Assembly: GCA_031002005.1 (NCBI GenBank) | Contig: CM061920.1 | Span: 113,574,095 to 113,638,094, forward strand | DNA length: 64,000 nt | From: Vandiemenella viatica | Taxonomy: Eukaryota > Arthropoda > Insecta > Orthoptera > Morabidae | Reading direction: 5' to 3' | Shown: positions 1 through 11,835 of the stretch, piece by piece | How the letters are laid out: each line of letters opens with the position of its first letter | How positions within the stretch are numbered: the stretch's first letter is position 1 | Made by a program: the position numbers and the translations under genes | The notes under the pieces: model-generated | The model's input: the letters and a program-made list of their open reading frames with translations, nothing else | Databases searched by the model: none | What the model was told of the DNA's origin: nothing

Positions 1-189
1 GGATGTGTCACTCAGTTGCAAAAAACTGGAATGGTAGAATTGTTTGTATATCTGGGAAGCAATGTAACTATCAGTGGAAATATAGAGGAATAAATAGTTC
101 ATAGAGAAAGGAAGAGTGGACAATTGTATCATCAGGTAAAGGATATAGTCTGGAGGTTGAACGTAGGGAAGGAAGCCAGAATTCTGCTA

Positions 190-700
190 TAAAAAGTATG
201 TTACCAGCTCATACTGACCAATGTCTCTGAAACCTGGACTCAGACAAAGAGAGATATTAGAATATTGCAGGTAGCGGAGATGAGGTTTCTGAGAATGATA
301 CATAATGTCATGAAGAAAGATAAATAGGGTGCTAATGACCTCACTGTCGACGCATCCTAAAGCGACAGCCACAACAACAAGAAAGATAAAACCAGAAATG
401 ACAACATCAGGGAGATACTACAAGTGGAAGCACTAGAAGAGATGTAACAAGGAAAACACTGCAGTGGCTGGGGCATGTTATGAGGTTGGAGGAGGCAAAA
501 TTCCGAAGTTAGCACTGCTGAACTGCAGGAAGGGAAGGAGACCAGTTGGAAGACCTTGGGCAAGATAGATGGACCAAGTGAAGAAAGAGACAGAAGCTAA
601 GGGAGTCGTTTGAAGAAAAGTGGTGGAGGTAAAATATTGGAATGACCAGTATATGTGGAAGATGATGTGCTGGATGACCTGCAAAGGCAGCAACATCTAA
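190..700 (+). mobile_element. RTE-like LINE ORF2 C-terminal fragment, broken
   Basis: The plus strand reads, through stops and frame changes, as the tail of an RTE-type reverse transcriptase: a WTQTKRDIR-like stretch, then RNDNIREILQVEALEE, then a part resembling the GRPVGRPRKRWMDQVKED tail known from RTE proteins (visible as degenerate coding around 530-600). It ends in an ATGATG-type simple repeat (about 695-725), the usual 3' end of this clade. It is interrupted by a 54-bp insertion at 325-378. There is no intact frame, so this is a dead 5'-truncated copy. The first 189 bases hold nothing I recognise. Confidence 0.6.
325..378 (+). mobile_element. 54-bp LINE 3'-tail insertion
   Basis: A 54-bp segment with the signature GGTGCTAATGACCTCACTG, ending in CAACAAC, is flanked by a perfect 12-bp direct repeat AAGAAAGATAAA (313-324 and 379-390). 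The same tail, with GGGCGCTAATGACCCCGCTG, occurs in the 3' region of the larger LINE at 52350-52405. This is therefore an extremely 5'-truncated retrotransposition event. Removing it restores the reading of the surrounding RTE fragment (KKDK then TRNDN). Confidence 0.75.
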
Positions 701-844
701 TAATGATGATGATAATGATGAATGATTATAGGGTTGGGAAGGAATTACTTTTTAAAGAATTGAAGTGTAAATGTATTTACATAACATTTGATGGTAAATT
801 CAATTGGGGAGGACGCATTGGGCAGGTTGTTATTCATTTATTGA

Positions 845-1910
845 TTATAGTGATGGGAGGATGTACCAGAGAAGTGAGGGAGTTGCTTGAAAATGATGGT
901 GTAGTATAGGGCCCAGAATTTTGGTATCAAATACAGGAGTTGGAAGGAGTGCATAGAAGGGCTGCTAGATTTGTCTCTGAAAATTATTGAAGAACACAAT
1001 TATTATTATTATCGCATGCCAAGTACAACAAAATACATGTACAATCGAATAACTATATCTATAGATTGAAGCCATCTTCTGGCAGCTGGTCCAGCTTGAT
1101 ACTGTGTGAGAAGGCCTCCAGATAATCTTTTTGCTGAACAGTCCATCACAAAGTGGTCAGCAGTTTGTATACCACCGCAGTCACACAACACACCTTCACG
1201 GAGACCCCATTTATGCAATGTAGCATTGCACACTCCGTGACCTGTGTGAAATCTGTTCAATGGACACCAAAGGCGCCTAGGTTAGTCAAACCCTGGAACA
1301 CAGGTTGTCGGATCTTTTATAAGCCCACAATTGTGTGGGCTGTTGGCTTCCCACTCCTTTCTCCACTCTTCATACAAGTTAAAGTTTTTATGTCTGAGAC
1401 TGGCTGCTTTCATGTAGGCAGGTCTCCACGATTTTAAACGTGTGCGAGGCAGGTGAAGAAGGTCATCATGCAGAGGAATCATGTTGTTTTCCTCCACTCC
1501 TTCCAGTTCTCTAAGGAATATTGATTTTCTCCTCAAATGTAGTGGAGGAATGTTGGAAAGTAGCAGCCGGATTACTGGGGTAGACCTAATGACACCACTC
1601 ACTGTTCTCATAGCAGCGTTAAGCTGGGTATCAACTTTGGCAGTATGAGCACTACCAAGCCATGTAGAGCAACAGTATGCAGAACACAATAAGTAACTGA
1701 TATGATATAGGAGCTGGAATGAGATTCATTGGAACGCTGGAGGTGGGTGAATTGTGCATTCTGGGAGTGTGCAAGGCATATATAGATGATGAGGAATGGT
1801 AAGATACTAGTGGAAGAATTAAGAGTGGTGCATGGAAGGGAATAGATGACTCCGGCCAAAAGCTGGCACTAGATTTTAGGCATGAGAGAAAATTTTCTTT
1901 CCTAGGGTAA
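845..1910 (+). mobile_element. LINE reverse-transcriptase C-terminal fragment, split
   Basis: Both outer parts (845-999 and 1690-1910) match, base by base but with decay, the better preserved LINE fragment at 61173-61612. Shared coding includes the VQRRAARFVSGNY-type motif and a WDS..DKRR region found downstream of the reverse-transcriptase domain in jockey/CR1-like elements. The two parts are separated by a reverse-strand RTE-like insertion at 1000-1680. Stops occur throughout. Confidence 0.6.
1000..1680 (-). mobile_element. RTE-like LINE 3' end, inserted with target-site duplication
   Basis: The minus strand encodes two adjoining open stretches (1689-1282 and 1260-1009). The first contains TWLGSAHTAKVDTQLNAAMR, and PTTCVPGFD at its end. 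The second contains NRFHTGHGVCNATLHKWGL, then CDCGGIQTADHFVMDC, a zinc-knuckle-like CXC...H...C pattern. This arrangement is typical of the end of insect LINE ORF2 proteins. The 3' end lies at the left, with an ATT-type simple repeat (1000-1012). A 9-bp direct repeat AGAACACAA flanks it (991-999, 1681-1689). The copy is 5'-truncated. Confidence 0.7.
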
Positions 1911-2779
1911 GGGAGTCAGGGATTGGAATAAATTACCAAGGGAAATTAATATTTACAAAAAGCAGTAAAAGAAATAAAAGTAAAATTTTGTAAGGGCTAG
2001 ACAGGACATAGCTTGGGAATGTTTTCCTTAAAGAAATGATTTGTCTATCTTCATTTTTAAATGCAGCTTCAAGCATTTATTTTCAGTGTCTAAGTTTGAA
2101 CTAATTCACATCAATTTACTTTTACTTAGTTTGTGTTTTTTGTTTTTTCCATACAGGATGAGAAGATTTTTCTTTTAAACTGAATTTATGATGTAATAGA
2201 ATATGTTTCATTTTTGTGTGTGGCCAAAAACCTGAGAAATTTGAGATTAAACTGACCACAAATTAAATTATTTTTGTTTTGTTTTGTTTTGTTGATTGTG
2301 AATTACACACAAGACTACTGGTCAGATATAGTTAGTCACAGTAGAAATGCGTATTGTGATTTCACTGCATGAAGAGTATTGTATTATTTGGAGGCAGTAT
2401 GACATGATTGATTTAATCTGTGCACCGAATTTGTTCTAAATTTACACCACCAAGTTCACTCTAAAATTACAACATAATTTACAAAATGATTTTACAACTT
2501 TCAAAATAAACAAAATACTGACCAAGAAATGATAATGTGCAAAAAAATATTTTCTCATTAAACACTCGCACTTTCTCAGTAGAATTCTTCATCCACTTGA
2601 CAAAACACTTTTCACTGCATTTAAAATCACTTATATCACACAATTCTCATAACACCCCACATGTCCATAAACTTGTAGGGTGATATTTATTTCATAGAAA
2701 CAAAAAAATATAGAAACTTTACATCAGGCTTTATTTGAAAAATATTGGGAACACATGACCTAGTATCCTTCTCAGCACT
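1911..2779. other. No gene recognised
   Basis: AT-rich sequence following the LINE fragment. I see a short TTTTG run near 2270-2290 and no coding stretch, RNA gene or element end that I can support. Confidence 0.5.
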
Positions 2780-3035
2780 ATTATGAGCAAGCTTGCCCAG
2801 TTATCAGGAGCTTATTACAGGCATCTTAGAAGATCAGGAACTCTATAAATGAGCTAACAGACTTTTCTGAGTTCTGATAATTACAGTAACCGTACAAATT
2901 ATACAAAACTATTAAAACTTATTCAGAATTACTCTCTTAAAGGAGTGTGAAAGGTATTTAAAAGCAGTAAACCGCACATTTACCAAATGTAATACTTTCA
3001 AACAGCCAAAATCTCGCTGAAAACATATTTATTGG
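2780..3035 (+). repeat. Unclassified dispersed repeat, copy 1
   Basis: This segment resembles 38195-38405 on the same strand: both run from a GAGCTTACAGGCA-like word through AAAACTTATNCAAAATTAC and a GTGAAAGRTATTTA word to a CAAATAGTCAAAATCT-like word. No coding or terminal structure is visible, so the repeat class is unknown. Confidence 0.5.
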
Positions 3036-3079
3036 AACAGTATGACCAATTACAGATCTTTTAATCTTATATCTTTAAA

Positions 3080-4450
3080 CAAGCAATTCTTGTATATGTA
3101 TATATATATATATATCGGAAATGGCTATGACGCTTTGGATGAAATTTGATATTTAGATAACGTTCTGACTTTTAAGATTACCTAAATAGTTGTCTTCCCT
3201 ACAAAAAAGCAAGTTTACAAAATACAAACAATTTTTTCACTCGTTATCTCGAAAACGGCACTAGTGCCATCTCGTAGACAATTCATGTACCAGAAAACCT
3301 ACAAATAGTTTCTCCTTGATTTCAAAGAATATTTAAGTTATTGTATATTGGCTGACCCGTGGAAATAATAGCACTGCAAGTTTAATTGTAAAACATTTAA
3401 AAAGAAAGATAATAAAAAATTTATCATTTGTTTTGTCGGAGGTGATACTTTACAGAAACTTCTTTGAAAATAATATCGTTGCTTACTTTTTGACCGTAAA
3501 AAGTGGTTGTTATTTTGTCATTAAATACTACCACGCGAGGTATGAGCATAGTTTTATCGGAGTGAATCAATTTAGCACTGATGATGTTCTATCATTACCA
3601 TAACATCACAATCTGATGATGAATTCTTATTGCACTCGACAAAACATATTGAAAATTAAGAATAAATGTTCTTGATATCTCGCTTGGTTTTCGAGATATA
3701 GCATGTCAAAAATCAGTTGTAGGTACAGTTCCTTGTGCTTTTGGGGACGTTTCTTCTGGTCCAGGCCGTATTTCAACCTAACAACAACCATTAGGAACAA
3801 AATAAAACATTGGAAGTGCATTTCTTCCATATAGACATAGTGTTTTTGGTAGGTTTCTTTTCTGGTCCATGCCGGATCGAATCCTAATATCTTCACTTGA
3901 GATATCAGAGAAATAAATTCTTTATTTTCGATTTATCTCGATGAGTTTTATACGAATTCATCATCAAACATGGCTATGGAGAAATTATATTCTGGTCCAG
4001 GTCGCATTTCAACCAAACCGCGTCAATTTTGAGGTACGATATCTTGAGAACTAGGCAAGATATAATTTTTTTTTTTTTTTTTTTTTTTTACTTCCAATTT
4101 TTCTCATCGAGTTACATAAGAATCCATCGTCAATGGTTATCGTAGAATCTCCTGAATTTCCACAAATGTTGCACCATTAATTAGTCCCTGGCTGGCATTA
4201 AGATTTCTATTTAACATAATAATAGACTTTTTCTTTGAAATTAATTTATGAGAGGGTCTCACAAATGGATATAGTGATTTGGATGAAATTTCATATGTAG
4301 ATAACGTTTTGCTTTTCAAGTTTTTAACAGCATTTAAAAAAATAAAAATAAATAAGGAACAATTTTTGTATTAGGTTTCTCGAAAATGGCTCTAACCTCA
4401 CTACGTAGGTGGTTTAGGTACCAGTAAGCCTACTGATGTTAGTTAAGCTT
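3080..4450. repeat. Repeat built of GTCCAGGCCGTATTTCAACC-type modules
   Basis: Several word groups recur inside this stretch and elsewhere: TCTGGTCCAGG followed by CATTTCAACC (3760, 3990), GATGAAATTT.ATAT.TAGATAACGTT (3140, 4280), and CGAGATAT followed by ATGTCAAAAAT (3693). The same words occur at 34960-36060 on the same strand and at 12120-12880 in the other orientation. At 34126 the family begins with a Helitron-like 5' end, so these are probably internal pieces of that family. There is a T-run at 4068-4090. No gene. Confidence 0.45.
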
Positions 4451-4959
4451 CTCTTTGGTTAACTGTGCACCTCAAAAACGCCTAGGAAGCCTTCAAGCCT
4501 TTTACTTTTATCAAACTTTACTTGAAATCTTGGATATTGAACATAAATCGAAAGATGCCAAGCGAAGATCGGTCAGCCAGGCACTTAATACATTATACAC
4601 TGTACTGCTTTTAGTACAATTACAACAATCGTTCAGTCCATTAACAGCACATTCATCCACCGAAACACTACACATTCATAAAATAAATATGTATGGATTG
4701 TTAGGAAACAAAGATGTTATAAAGCGATTACTTTAAACTTTTGGGTAGGAGAATAACCACTGGTTACAAGTGGTGATGTGATGTGATATGTACAGTAGAA
4801 CCCCAATTATCCGAATCTATTGGGTCCGGACCTCATTCAGATAATTGAAAATTCGTATTATTGGATTTTTATCCGATAAAAGGATCTATTTTAATTAATT
4901 ACTGTATGTATGTTAAAAATGGGAGAAAAAAAACATTTTTAATGAAAAAGAGCTTTTAA

Positions 4960-6089
4960 TCTTATATATATATAAAAATAGATGTGGGTTTCCATATTTT
5001 TCACTTTTCAGCCACCACTACCTTGCACAGATCACTGGTCTTTGTGTGTGGAAGTAGCATGGAGATTCCTGTCGTGCACAACGTTGGCCGAATGTTGATA
5101 GCTGTGGGGATGTGGGAGATATGATGGTTAAAACTGGTCGATGCAGGGCTTTTTGTATTTCGACCAAAGACATGTGTCTCCGTATATGTCACTCTGCTGC
5201 CACAACTACATAGCATAGACCATTGGTGTTTGTGTGTGGTAGTGGTATAGTGTCTCCTATTGTGTACTATGGTGGTAGATGTCAGTAGCTATGGGGGTGT
5301 GGGAGATATGGTTGTTGAAAGTGGTCGACCTGCGGCACTTTCATATTTCTACCAAAAATGTAAGTGTCATGGTGTATCACTTTTCAGCAAAACCTATTTA
5401 GTGCAGATCACAATTGTTTGTGTGTGGTAGTAGCACAGAGTCACCTGTTGATAACCACGTTCGCCGAATTTCAGTAACTGTAGTAGAGTGGGAGATATTG
5501 TGGTTGAAAGTGGCCGATCAAGGATATTTTCGTGTTTCGACCAAAGATGTGTCTCCATATATGTCACTCTGCTGCCACAACTACAAAGCATAGACCATTG
5601 GTGTTTGTGTGTGGTAGTGGTTTCATGTCTCCTATCGTGTACTATGGTGGTTAGATGTTGGTAGCTATGGGGATGTGGTAGATATGGTGGTTGAAAGTGA
5701 TCGACCTGCGGCACTTTCATATTTCTACCAAAAACGTGTCATGGTGTATCACTTTTGAGCAAAACTTATCTAGTGCAGATCACAGGTGTTTGGTGTGGTA
5801 GTAGCACAGAGTCACCCGTCAATCACAACGTTGGCCGAATTTCGGTAACTGTGAGAGTTTGGGAGATATGGTGTTTGAAATTGGTCGATCAAGGATATTT
5901 TTGTATTTCGACCAAAGACATGTGTGTCCGTATATTTTACTTTGCTGCCTGAACTACATAGCACAGATGACTGGCGTTTGTGTGGAGTAATAACATTGAG
6001 TCTCTCATCGTGCAGTATGGTGGTTAGATGTCGATAGCTGTCAATCCACATTCTTTACAAACACGAATGAAGCCGTGGGTACCAGCTAG
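4960..6089 (+). mobile_element. Helitron-like non-autonomous element with internal tandem units
   Basis: The element begins with TCTTATATATATATAAAAAT (4960) and ends with a hairpin (CACG...CGTG, 6062-6076) followed by GGTACCAG and CTAG (6086-6089). The flanking bases are A (4959) and T (6090). This is the AT-target, TC...hairpin...CTRR structure of Helitrons. The interior holds about six diverged ~185-bp units containing GTGTGTGGTAGT and TTCGACCAAAGA words. The same units form the larger array at 26640-30240. There is no Rep/helicase coding, so it is non-autonomous. Confidence 0.65.
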
Positions 6090-6121
6090 TTAAGTAAATA
6101 AAAAGGCATCACTTTCACATG

Positions 6122-6960
6122 TTAAGCGTACTTGCAAGTGTTGTACATTAGTATAGTATGTAGGTGCCATACTATAAGTAATTGCTTGCTGAAAATCTTG
6201 GTCAAAGTTAGCTGTTTGACTGTATTCATCCGTTTTCGGGTAGGCAAGTCATGCATCTGCTCGACAGTGAATAGTTGCATGTGGTCACACTCGGGCTGAC
6301 ACTCCATCAACTTCAACACAGTTTCAAGTCGGTCAAATTCTTGACTAGCTGATGATCCCATGCCTTCTTCAACTTCGACATTAAGGTAATCTTTTTCCTT
6401 GACACTTTCTTCTCTCATGCTTTCAATAAGTTCATCATCATTTAGAATTTCATACACAGGATCTGTCAAATCACACACCACCCACTCTCCTATATCTTCA
6501 ACACTAACTTCTGAACATCAAGGAATTTTCAAAAGAATGTTTCTGAATTCTTCAAGTGGCATGTCATCCCCATCTTCTCCTGTCTCCTACCTTTCCTTTT
6601 CTTGATCTTCTTTTTCCTTTATCTCCTTTTCCTTCTATTCTTAAATTCGTATGGATGTCAACTTGTTTCACGGACGTCTTAATGTGACTTCGGTAACCAA
6701 ACTCCAAGCTTCCGCCACCATTTAAGCACAATCTTTCAGATATATTTTTTTTGATTAGCCCTCCAACAAAAGTTTCTCTAAAAGTTGCCTTATGTAATGG
6801 TTTCAATAACAGTGGTCCGTTGGTTGCAACAAGTTTGTGATGTTTGGCGGTAAAAAGATTCTTTTAAACTGGCCATTCCCTCTTTCCAACAATTCTTCAG
6901 TGGGATGAGTTAAAAAATTGATTTGGATATTCAGTGATTTGGATAGTCGGAGTTCGGATG
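6122..6960 (-). pseudogene. Tigger/pogo transposase C-terminal remnant
   Basis: Minus-strand coding in pieces. An upstream piece carries IFLPPNITNLLQPTDH, matching the LPPNVTALIQPMDQ signature of the DDE_1 domain in pogo/Tigger transposases. After frameshifts comes a Lys/Arg-rich linker (6564-6806), then a 119-residue open stretch (6481-6122) with an acidic segment and EFDRLETVLKLMECQPEC, like the C-terminal helices of Tigger proteins. The two first catalytic aspartates would lie in the missing upstream half. It is non-functional. Confidence 0.6.
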
Positions 6961-6981
6961 ATTGGAGTTCTACTGTATATG

Positions 6982-7347
6982 GTAAGGAAAGATAAATTAT
7001 ACCCAACACTCACCAAAGTTGAAGGGAGGAGGGCAACAACTACCAAAAAAAAAAAAAAAATTAATAATAATAATAATAATTCACAAAAACAAAGAAACAC
7101 AATATTTCGGGCCTCACCCTTTTTAGAGAAAATAGAAACACGTGACTGTGCTCACGCAAGTGCCTACAGTTAACATAGCACAATACTACATGTGACTTGC
7201 ACAAGCTCAGTCTCATTTCTATTTTCTTGGAAAAGGGTAAGGCCTCAAATATTGTTTCTTTGTGTTTGTGAACTATTTTGTTGTTGCTACCCTCCTGCCT
7301 TCAACTTTGTTGGGTGTTGAGTATAATTTATCTTTCTTGTCCATATA
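6982..7347. repeat. Imperfect inverted repeat, Penelope-LTR-like
   Basis: The arms at about 6982-7142 and 7222-7347 are reverse complements with decay. They share GGTAAGGAAAGATAAATTAT, a CAACACTCACCAAAGTTGAA word, the AACACAATATTTCGGGCC word and ends near the spacer. The CCCGAAATATTGTG motif matches the 3' part of the hammerhead-like motif in the Penelope element at 59825-59866. A third, weaker arm-like copy lies at about 7590-7740. A C-run occurs at 7488-7499. I interpret this as decayed non-autonomous Penelope-like DNA. Confidence 0.4.
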
Positions 7348-7744
7348 ATTAATTTTTTAATTTAATTTTGCTTTTGTATATCTTTTACCATTTTAATAAT
7401 TTTTGTCGCTTTATGTGCCATTTTTTTGTTTTATTTTGATTAATTTCGTGTCGTGAGTAACATTTCCTCTGATACTGTTGTCCATCCCCCCCCCCCCCCT
7501 TTTTTCCCACCGCCACCATGTACAATCTGAACTTAACAGTCGAAACTACTATTCCCGCGACCATGTTGTCTGCAGATGCCCGGTCACATGTTTCTATTTT
7601 CTTGACAAAAAGCATACACTGAAATAAAATGTTGTTGTTTTTTTGGGCTTGTGGAGTGTTTTTTTATTGGTGCTGCCCTTCTTCCTTCAAATTTGGTGAG
7701 TGGTGCATGTATAATTTTACCTTTCTTTTCCATGATAATAGTTA

Positions 7745-8723
7745 GCTGCAAATTTTACAGTTAATTTTTTCATTATATTTGTATGTCATGCAAATAAGCA
7801 TTAATCACTTCACAGTACTAACATTTAAAATATGGCCAATCAGTGATTAAAAGGTATCAGAAGACCTCATAGATTTAGCTTAGGCATCAAAATTGGTATT
7901 ATTAGTCAGTTTGGTAGAACTGCATTTGCTTGAAACATATAAAGCACAGTATCTACATACAAATTTTGTATCAGTTGTGTTAGCTGCCCTAGATTAAATA
8001 TAAGCCATAAGCTATGAATATTTCAGAAATGAGCAAAAATTGATATTTAACTTTTGTCTGAGTATTGCTACAATAATATTTATTCACTAATTATGTTTCC
8101 AGTCACCATCAAAGTGAGTGGCATTTTTTCAAGGATTGTTTTAATGGCTATTTTTGGAGGCCCATAGGTATAGATCTTCGGTATCACAGCAAGTGCTGGT
8201 AACAATTGAAAGTGTTGGCTAGTAATATACACAAAGATAAACAAAATTAGGGCCACAAAAGTTAGTGGTTTGTAGAATTATGTTTGAAATTTTACTGGTC
8301 CTTGTGTTGCAAAAGGTTGGGAAATAATGGAATATATAATTACTAGTATTATATTTTCTAAAAAAAAATTACTACTACCACTAATTTATTCATTTTACTT
8401 GAGCTATAATGTTTCTAAATAGTCATTGTTTGCACTGATTCCATAATTTGATTTGCTTCCTGTAATGTACGTCAATAGCCCTGGTTCTGCTTTTCATTAG
8501 TTTCAAAACCTGAAGAGAGTGGGAAGATGTGTGAGAAAAGTTGGATCTTTAAATTGGAATATACTCTTATAAACTCAAATGTCCTGAATAAACTACGTAT
8601 ATCAGTCCTTACTGACATTGTTAATGTACCTCCACTGTTTGACTGTAATGTGCCTATTTTATTTCCTCCTATATTTTGCATGTTCCCAATTTTTTTGTAT
8701 CAGTACTCAAATTTATCATTGTA
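7745..8723. other. No gene recognised
   Basis: AT-rich. A 66-codon open stretch at 8527-8727 (+) ends next to a Helitron-like end. It has no recognisable domain, and the opposite strand is open over the same interval, so I do not call it. Confidence 0.4.
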
Positions 8724-9553
8724 CTAGCAGAGTTCCCGGTGTTGCCCGGTATAGTTGGCATAGATTTACCTGTACGCTATTTTTATTCAAGCAATGAGAA
8801 AGATGTATACCAAGTTTCATAAACTTTGCACCATCCATTTAAAACAAATCTGGGTCACCTGCCCCTTTCCAAGAGATGGGTGGGTTGATGTTGATTTACC
8901 CATACACTATTTATATTTATCCAAAATTATTCATATGTACCAAGCTTTATTAATTTGGTTCTAGCTGTTTCCGGTACTAAACTAAGTGGTGATTTAGCCG
9001 CACAGTTCTAAAAAATGGGGTGGGTTGGATGCTTTGATACGGAATGTCTGTTTCATTTAGGTCCAGGCTACATTTCAACCTAATTACAGCATCTGCAAAT
9101 GTTGCTACTCGAAAATGGAAACATGAACCACACATGCATTGATACATAAAATTGTATCTTGTGTGCGTCTTTTCGTTCTAGCATCACGCATAAAATACAA
9201 AGTTTAAATGGATTCTCAAAATTTTAAAGCTCGGATTCAAAGTTAAAATTTGTTGTACGTCTTAATACATAACGACACACTTATATTACTAATGCTTTAG
9301 CATTGTCTGAAAACTACTGAATATATTTTGACTGAGTTTTCATTTTCTGTATCGCAAAACAATTTGAATTTACCCTCACAGATCTAAAGAACACATTGCA
9401 GTTGTCCTCTCAGGAAATCAAATTCCACGTCGATTTACTACTACAACCTTAAATGGCCAATCAGAAATGTGTATAAACTTTTATGAAAAATCATTCAACA
9501 ATAAGTGCATCATCTATGCCATCAAGAGCAAAAAGCTCCTGTGCATATGCAAA
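8724..9553 (-). mobile_element. Helitron-like 3' end and body
   Basis: On the minus strand the end reads CCGG-loop-CCGG hairpin (about 8735-8751), then GAACTCTG and CTAG (8724-8727), with T as the next base (complement of A8723). This matches a Helitron 3' terminus. The body to about 9550 has no coding. It contains an AGGTCCAGGCTACATTTCAACC-like word near 9060 shared with other Helitron-like copies. The 5' end was not located. Confidence 0.45.
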
Positions 9554-9942
9554 TACAGGGTGGTCAGAAATTCACTCATCGGCGGGTAAGGGCAGTGTTC
9601 GGGACGTTGCACTAACAACATAAATACAAAAACAATCTAGTAAAAGTTGTACCGTTTTTGAGTTATTCGCAGCTAAAGTTGGCCAATAAGAGCGCTGCGC
9701 GGGCGAATTCAAACAGCCTTCCACCGGCGGTGTTGCCAAGCGTACTCGAGGCATGCGACCGCCACAGAAAACGAAAAGAAAAATTCTCTTCGGTAGGGGG
9801 GATCGAACCCGCAACCTTCAGATTGAGAGTTTGCCATCTTACCGACTACGCTGCCAAGGCACTAAGTCGGTTGTGGGGCTAAAGGACCATGCCAGAAGAA
9901 GTCTTGCAGTCGAACGCAACTTACCGATAAAGACACTGTCAC

Positions 9943-11037
9943 ATGCAACGTCATCAATTTTCGTTTGAAGAGTACGCCGATATGCATTTGGCGTATGGCA
10001 CTGCTGGACAAAACAGGGCCAAAGCAGTTAAGATTTACATCACTCGATTTCCTAACCGTGTGTTGGTTGACAGAAGGTTGAGGGAGACGGAAGTATTGTT
10101 GTCCACAGGCCCGACGCTGGACGTAATCGGTTCAGGCGGAGTGTAGGATTTGAAGACAATGTCCTGGAAATGATTGCTGATAATCTGAGGACAAGCTCTA
10201 GGGTCATTGCCAACGTATTGCAGATACGTCCAGTCTAAGTGATCCCTCAAATTCTCCGTTTCAATAGGGTCATTTTTGTTGTTTTTTAATTACCAGGCCT
10301 CACATGCCACTGTTTTGTTACTTCCCTTTCACTTTCAAAAGGTTCAAGATTTGGAGGAAGACGATTTTCCACTGCGAGTTCAGTTTTCACAGTGGTACCT
10401 GCAGCAATGTAACGATTATCCAAACTTTGAAAGGAAGGTGCTGTGGACGGATGAGGCGTGCTATACCAGGGAGAAGTGTTTTAATAGCTGAAACAGCCAC
10501 ATCTGGGATGTCAAAAATCCGCATGCAATTTTTGTCAAGTCATACCAACACAAATTTAGTGTTAACATTTGGGCGGGTATTTTGGGCGAGTTTATACTAG
10601 GCCCTGTTCTACTTCCTCAACGTTTAAATGGCGCTTCTTATTTAGCATTTCATGAAAACGTCCTTCTGTTTTACTTAGAAGACGTTCCTTTGGCAATTCG
10701 TAATGACATGTGGTTTCAACATGACGGCGCGCCGCCGCATTTTGCAGTACCGGTACGTCAACACTTAGATGTATTGCATCCTAACAGGTGGATTGGTCGA
10801 GGAGGCCCAATTCACTGGCCAGCTTGGTCACCAGACAACAACCCGTTGGATTTTTATCTCTGGGGAGCCATCAAGGCCATTGCTAATGAGACTGAAGTAG
10901 AAACAGAGGAAGAACTTTTGGCTAGGATAATTCTAGCTTTTGATGAAATTAGAGAAAGTTACAATTTTGGAAAACTCGCAAATTCAGTAACTCAGCGTTG
11001 TAGTGCCGGTATTGCAGTTGAGGGAGGACATTTTTAG
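9943..11037 (+). pseudogene. Mariner-type (DUF4817-like) transposase, broken
   Basis: The start at 9943 gives FSFEEYADMHLAYGTAGQN, a DUF4817-like DNA-binding helix region. The frame is lost after about 10146. Coding resumes near 10330 with VLWTDEACYTREK (first catalytic Asp in TDEA), a stop near 10490, then an open stretch 10582-11037. That stretch has QHDGAPPHF (second Asp) and WSPDNNPLDFYLWG (third acidic position, 36 residues later). Order and motifs fit the DDE_3 fold. Several frame breaks and stops make it inactive. It lies centrally between the TIRs with the expected orientation. Confidence 0.75.
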
Positions 11038-11768
11038 CAGTTGCTGTAAAATGTAAGGATCCATATTTTTTGTTATTGTTGTTTAGTGGGATACATTTTT
11101 ACTACTGTTACTGTTGCTGGTTGATGCTTATTGTAAGTGAATCTCTGTTGGCTTTCAATGTTGCGACTGATAACGTCAAGTTGGAATGAAACTACTGTAC
11201 AGTAATTTTGTTTTGTATCAGTGACAAAAGGGCTTTCAATGAGTAACAGCTTGTTTACCTTTTGCGGCTTGCCGCGCGTTAGTGAGTTGATACACGTTAC
11301 CAAAATGTACAACTTGTTTGAATAAGAACAAACTTTTTGCAGCAGAGAAAGTTACGTTACAAACGATAGAATGGGTTTAATGTTCTTTTTTCCAAAATTT
11401 TATTGTTTTGTTGTTTTCTTGTTGCAAAATAGTAGCAAGGATATTCACATTAATCAATAAAAATGTTGTGACCGAAATCTAGTGAAATACGATTACATGG
11501 AATAAAAGATGCTTCTTTGCTACGAATAAATTAAGTTTGCAGATTTGTTTTTTTTTTTTTTTTTTTTTGTGCTAATAACTAAACGATTTTTGTACAAAAA
11601 TTAAAGATTAATCTAGCAAGCAGATCAGCTAATTAAAAAACAATTCCCATAAAAAAGAATCCTCTAGCCCCACCACCGACTTCCCGAAAAATGTCGCAGA
11701 TTACCGATCAATTCCGATTACGAACAAATAGTCCGCCCTAGTGGCTTCTAAAAACAAGGAAATTCTAG

Positions 11769-11835
11769 TGCCTTGGCAGCGTAGTCAGTAAGATGGCATA
11801 CTCTCAATCTGAAGGTTGCGGGTTCGAGCCCAACA
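11769..11835 (+). other. tRNA-like segment inside the right TIR (mirrored at ~9795-9865)
   Basis: The sequence has an A-box-like TGGCAGCGTAGTCAG (11774-11788), then CTCAATCTGAAGG, and a B-box GGTTCGAGCCC (11821-11831). It resembles the Met-tRNA-type arrangement of anticodon and T arms. The mirrored copy in the left TIR has GATCGAACCC (9801-9810). It sits inside transposon ends, and I did not see a clean acceptor stem, so it is not called a tRNA gene. Confidence 0.5.

Larger units (their letters stand above)
4793..6975 (-). mobile_element. Pogo/Tigger-type DNA transposon relic
   Basis: Terminal inverted repeats are visible: CAGTAGAACCCCAATTATCC at 4793 and the inverted counterpart GGATGATTGGAGTTCTACTG ending at 6975, both flanked by TA (4791-4792, 6976-6977). 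The right TIR is followed directly by coding for the C-terminal half of a Tigger-like transposase on the minus strand, so the N-terminal half has been deleted. A Helitron-like element (4960-6089) lies inside. Confidence 0.7.

Noticed and set aside
7488..7499. C-run as a functional element
   Set aside because: Simple mononucleotide run next to decayed repeats, with nothing else supporting a function.
8527..8727. 66-codon plus-strand open frame, considered as an upstream caspase exon
   Set aside because: No CARD-like pattern or convincing splice sites, and the opposite strand is equally open.
9572..9814. 80-codon open frame in the left TIR
   Set aside because: It is TIR sequence, and the mirrored frame occurs at the other end.
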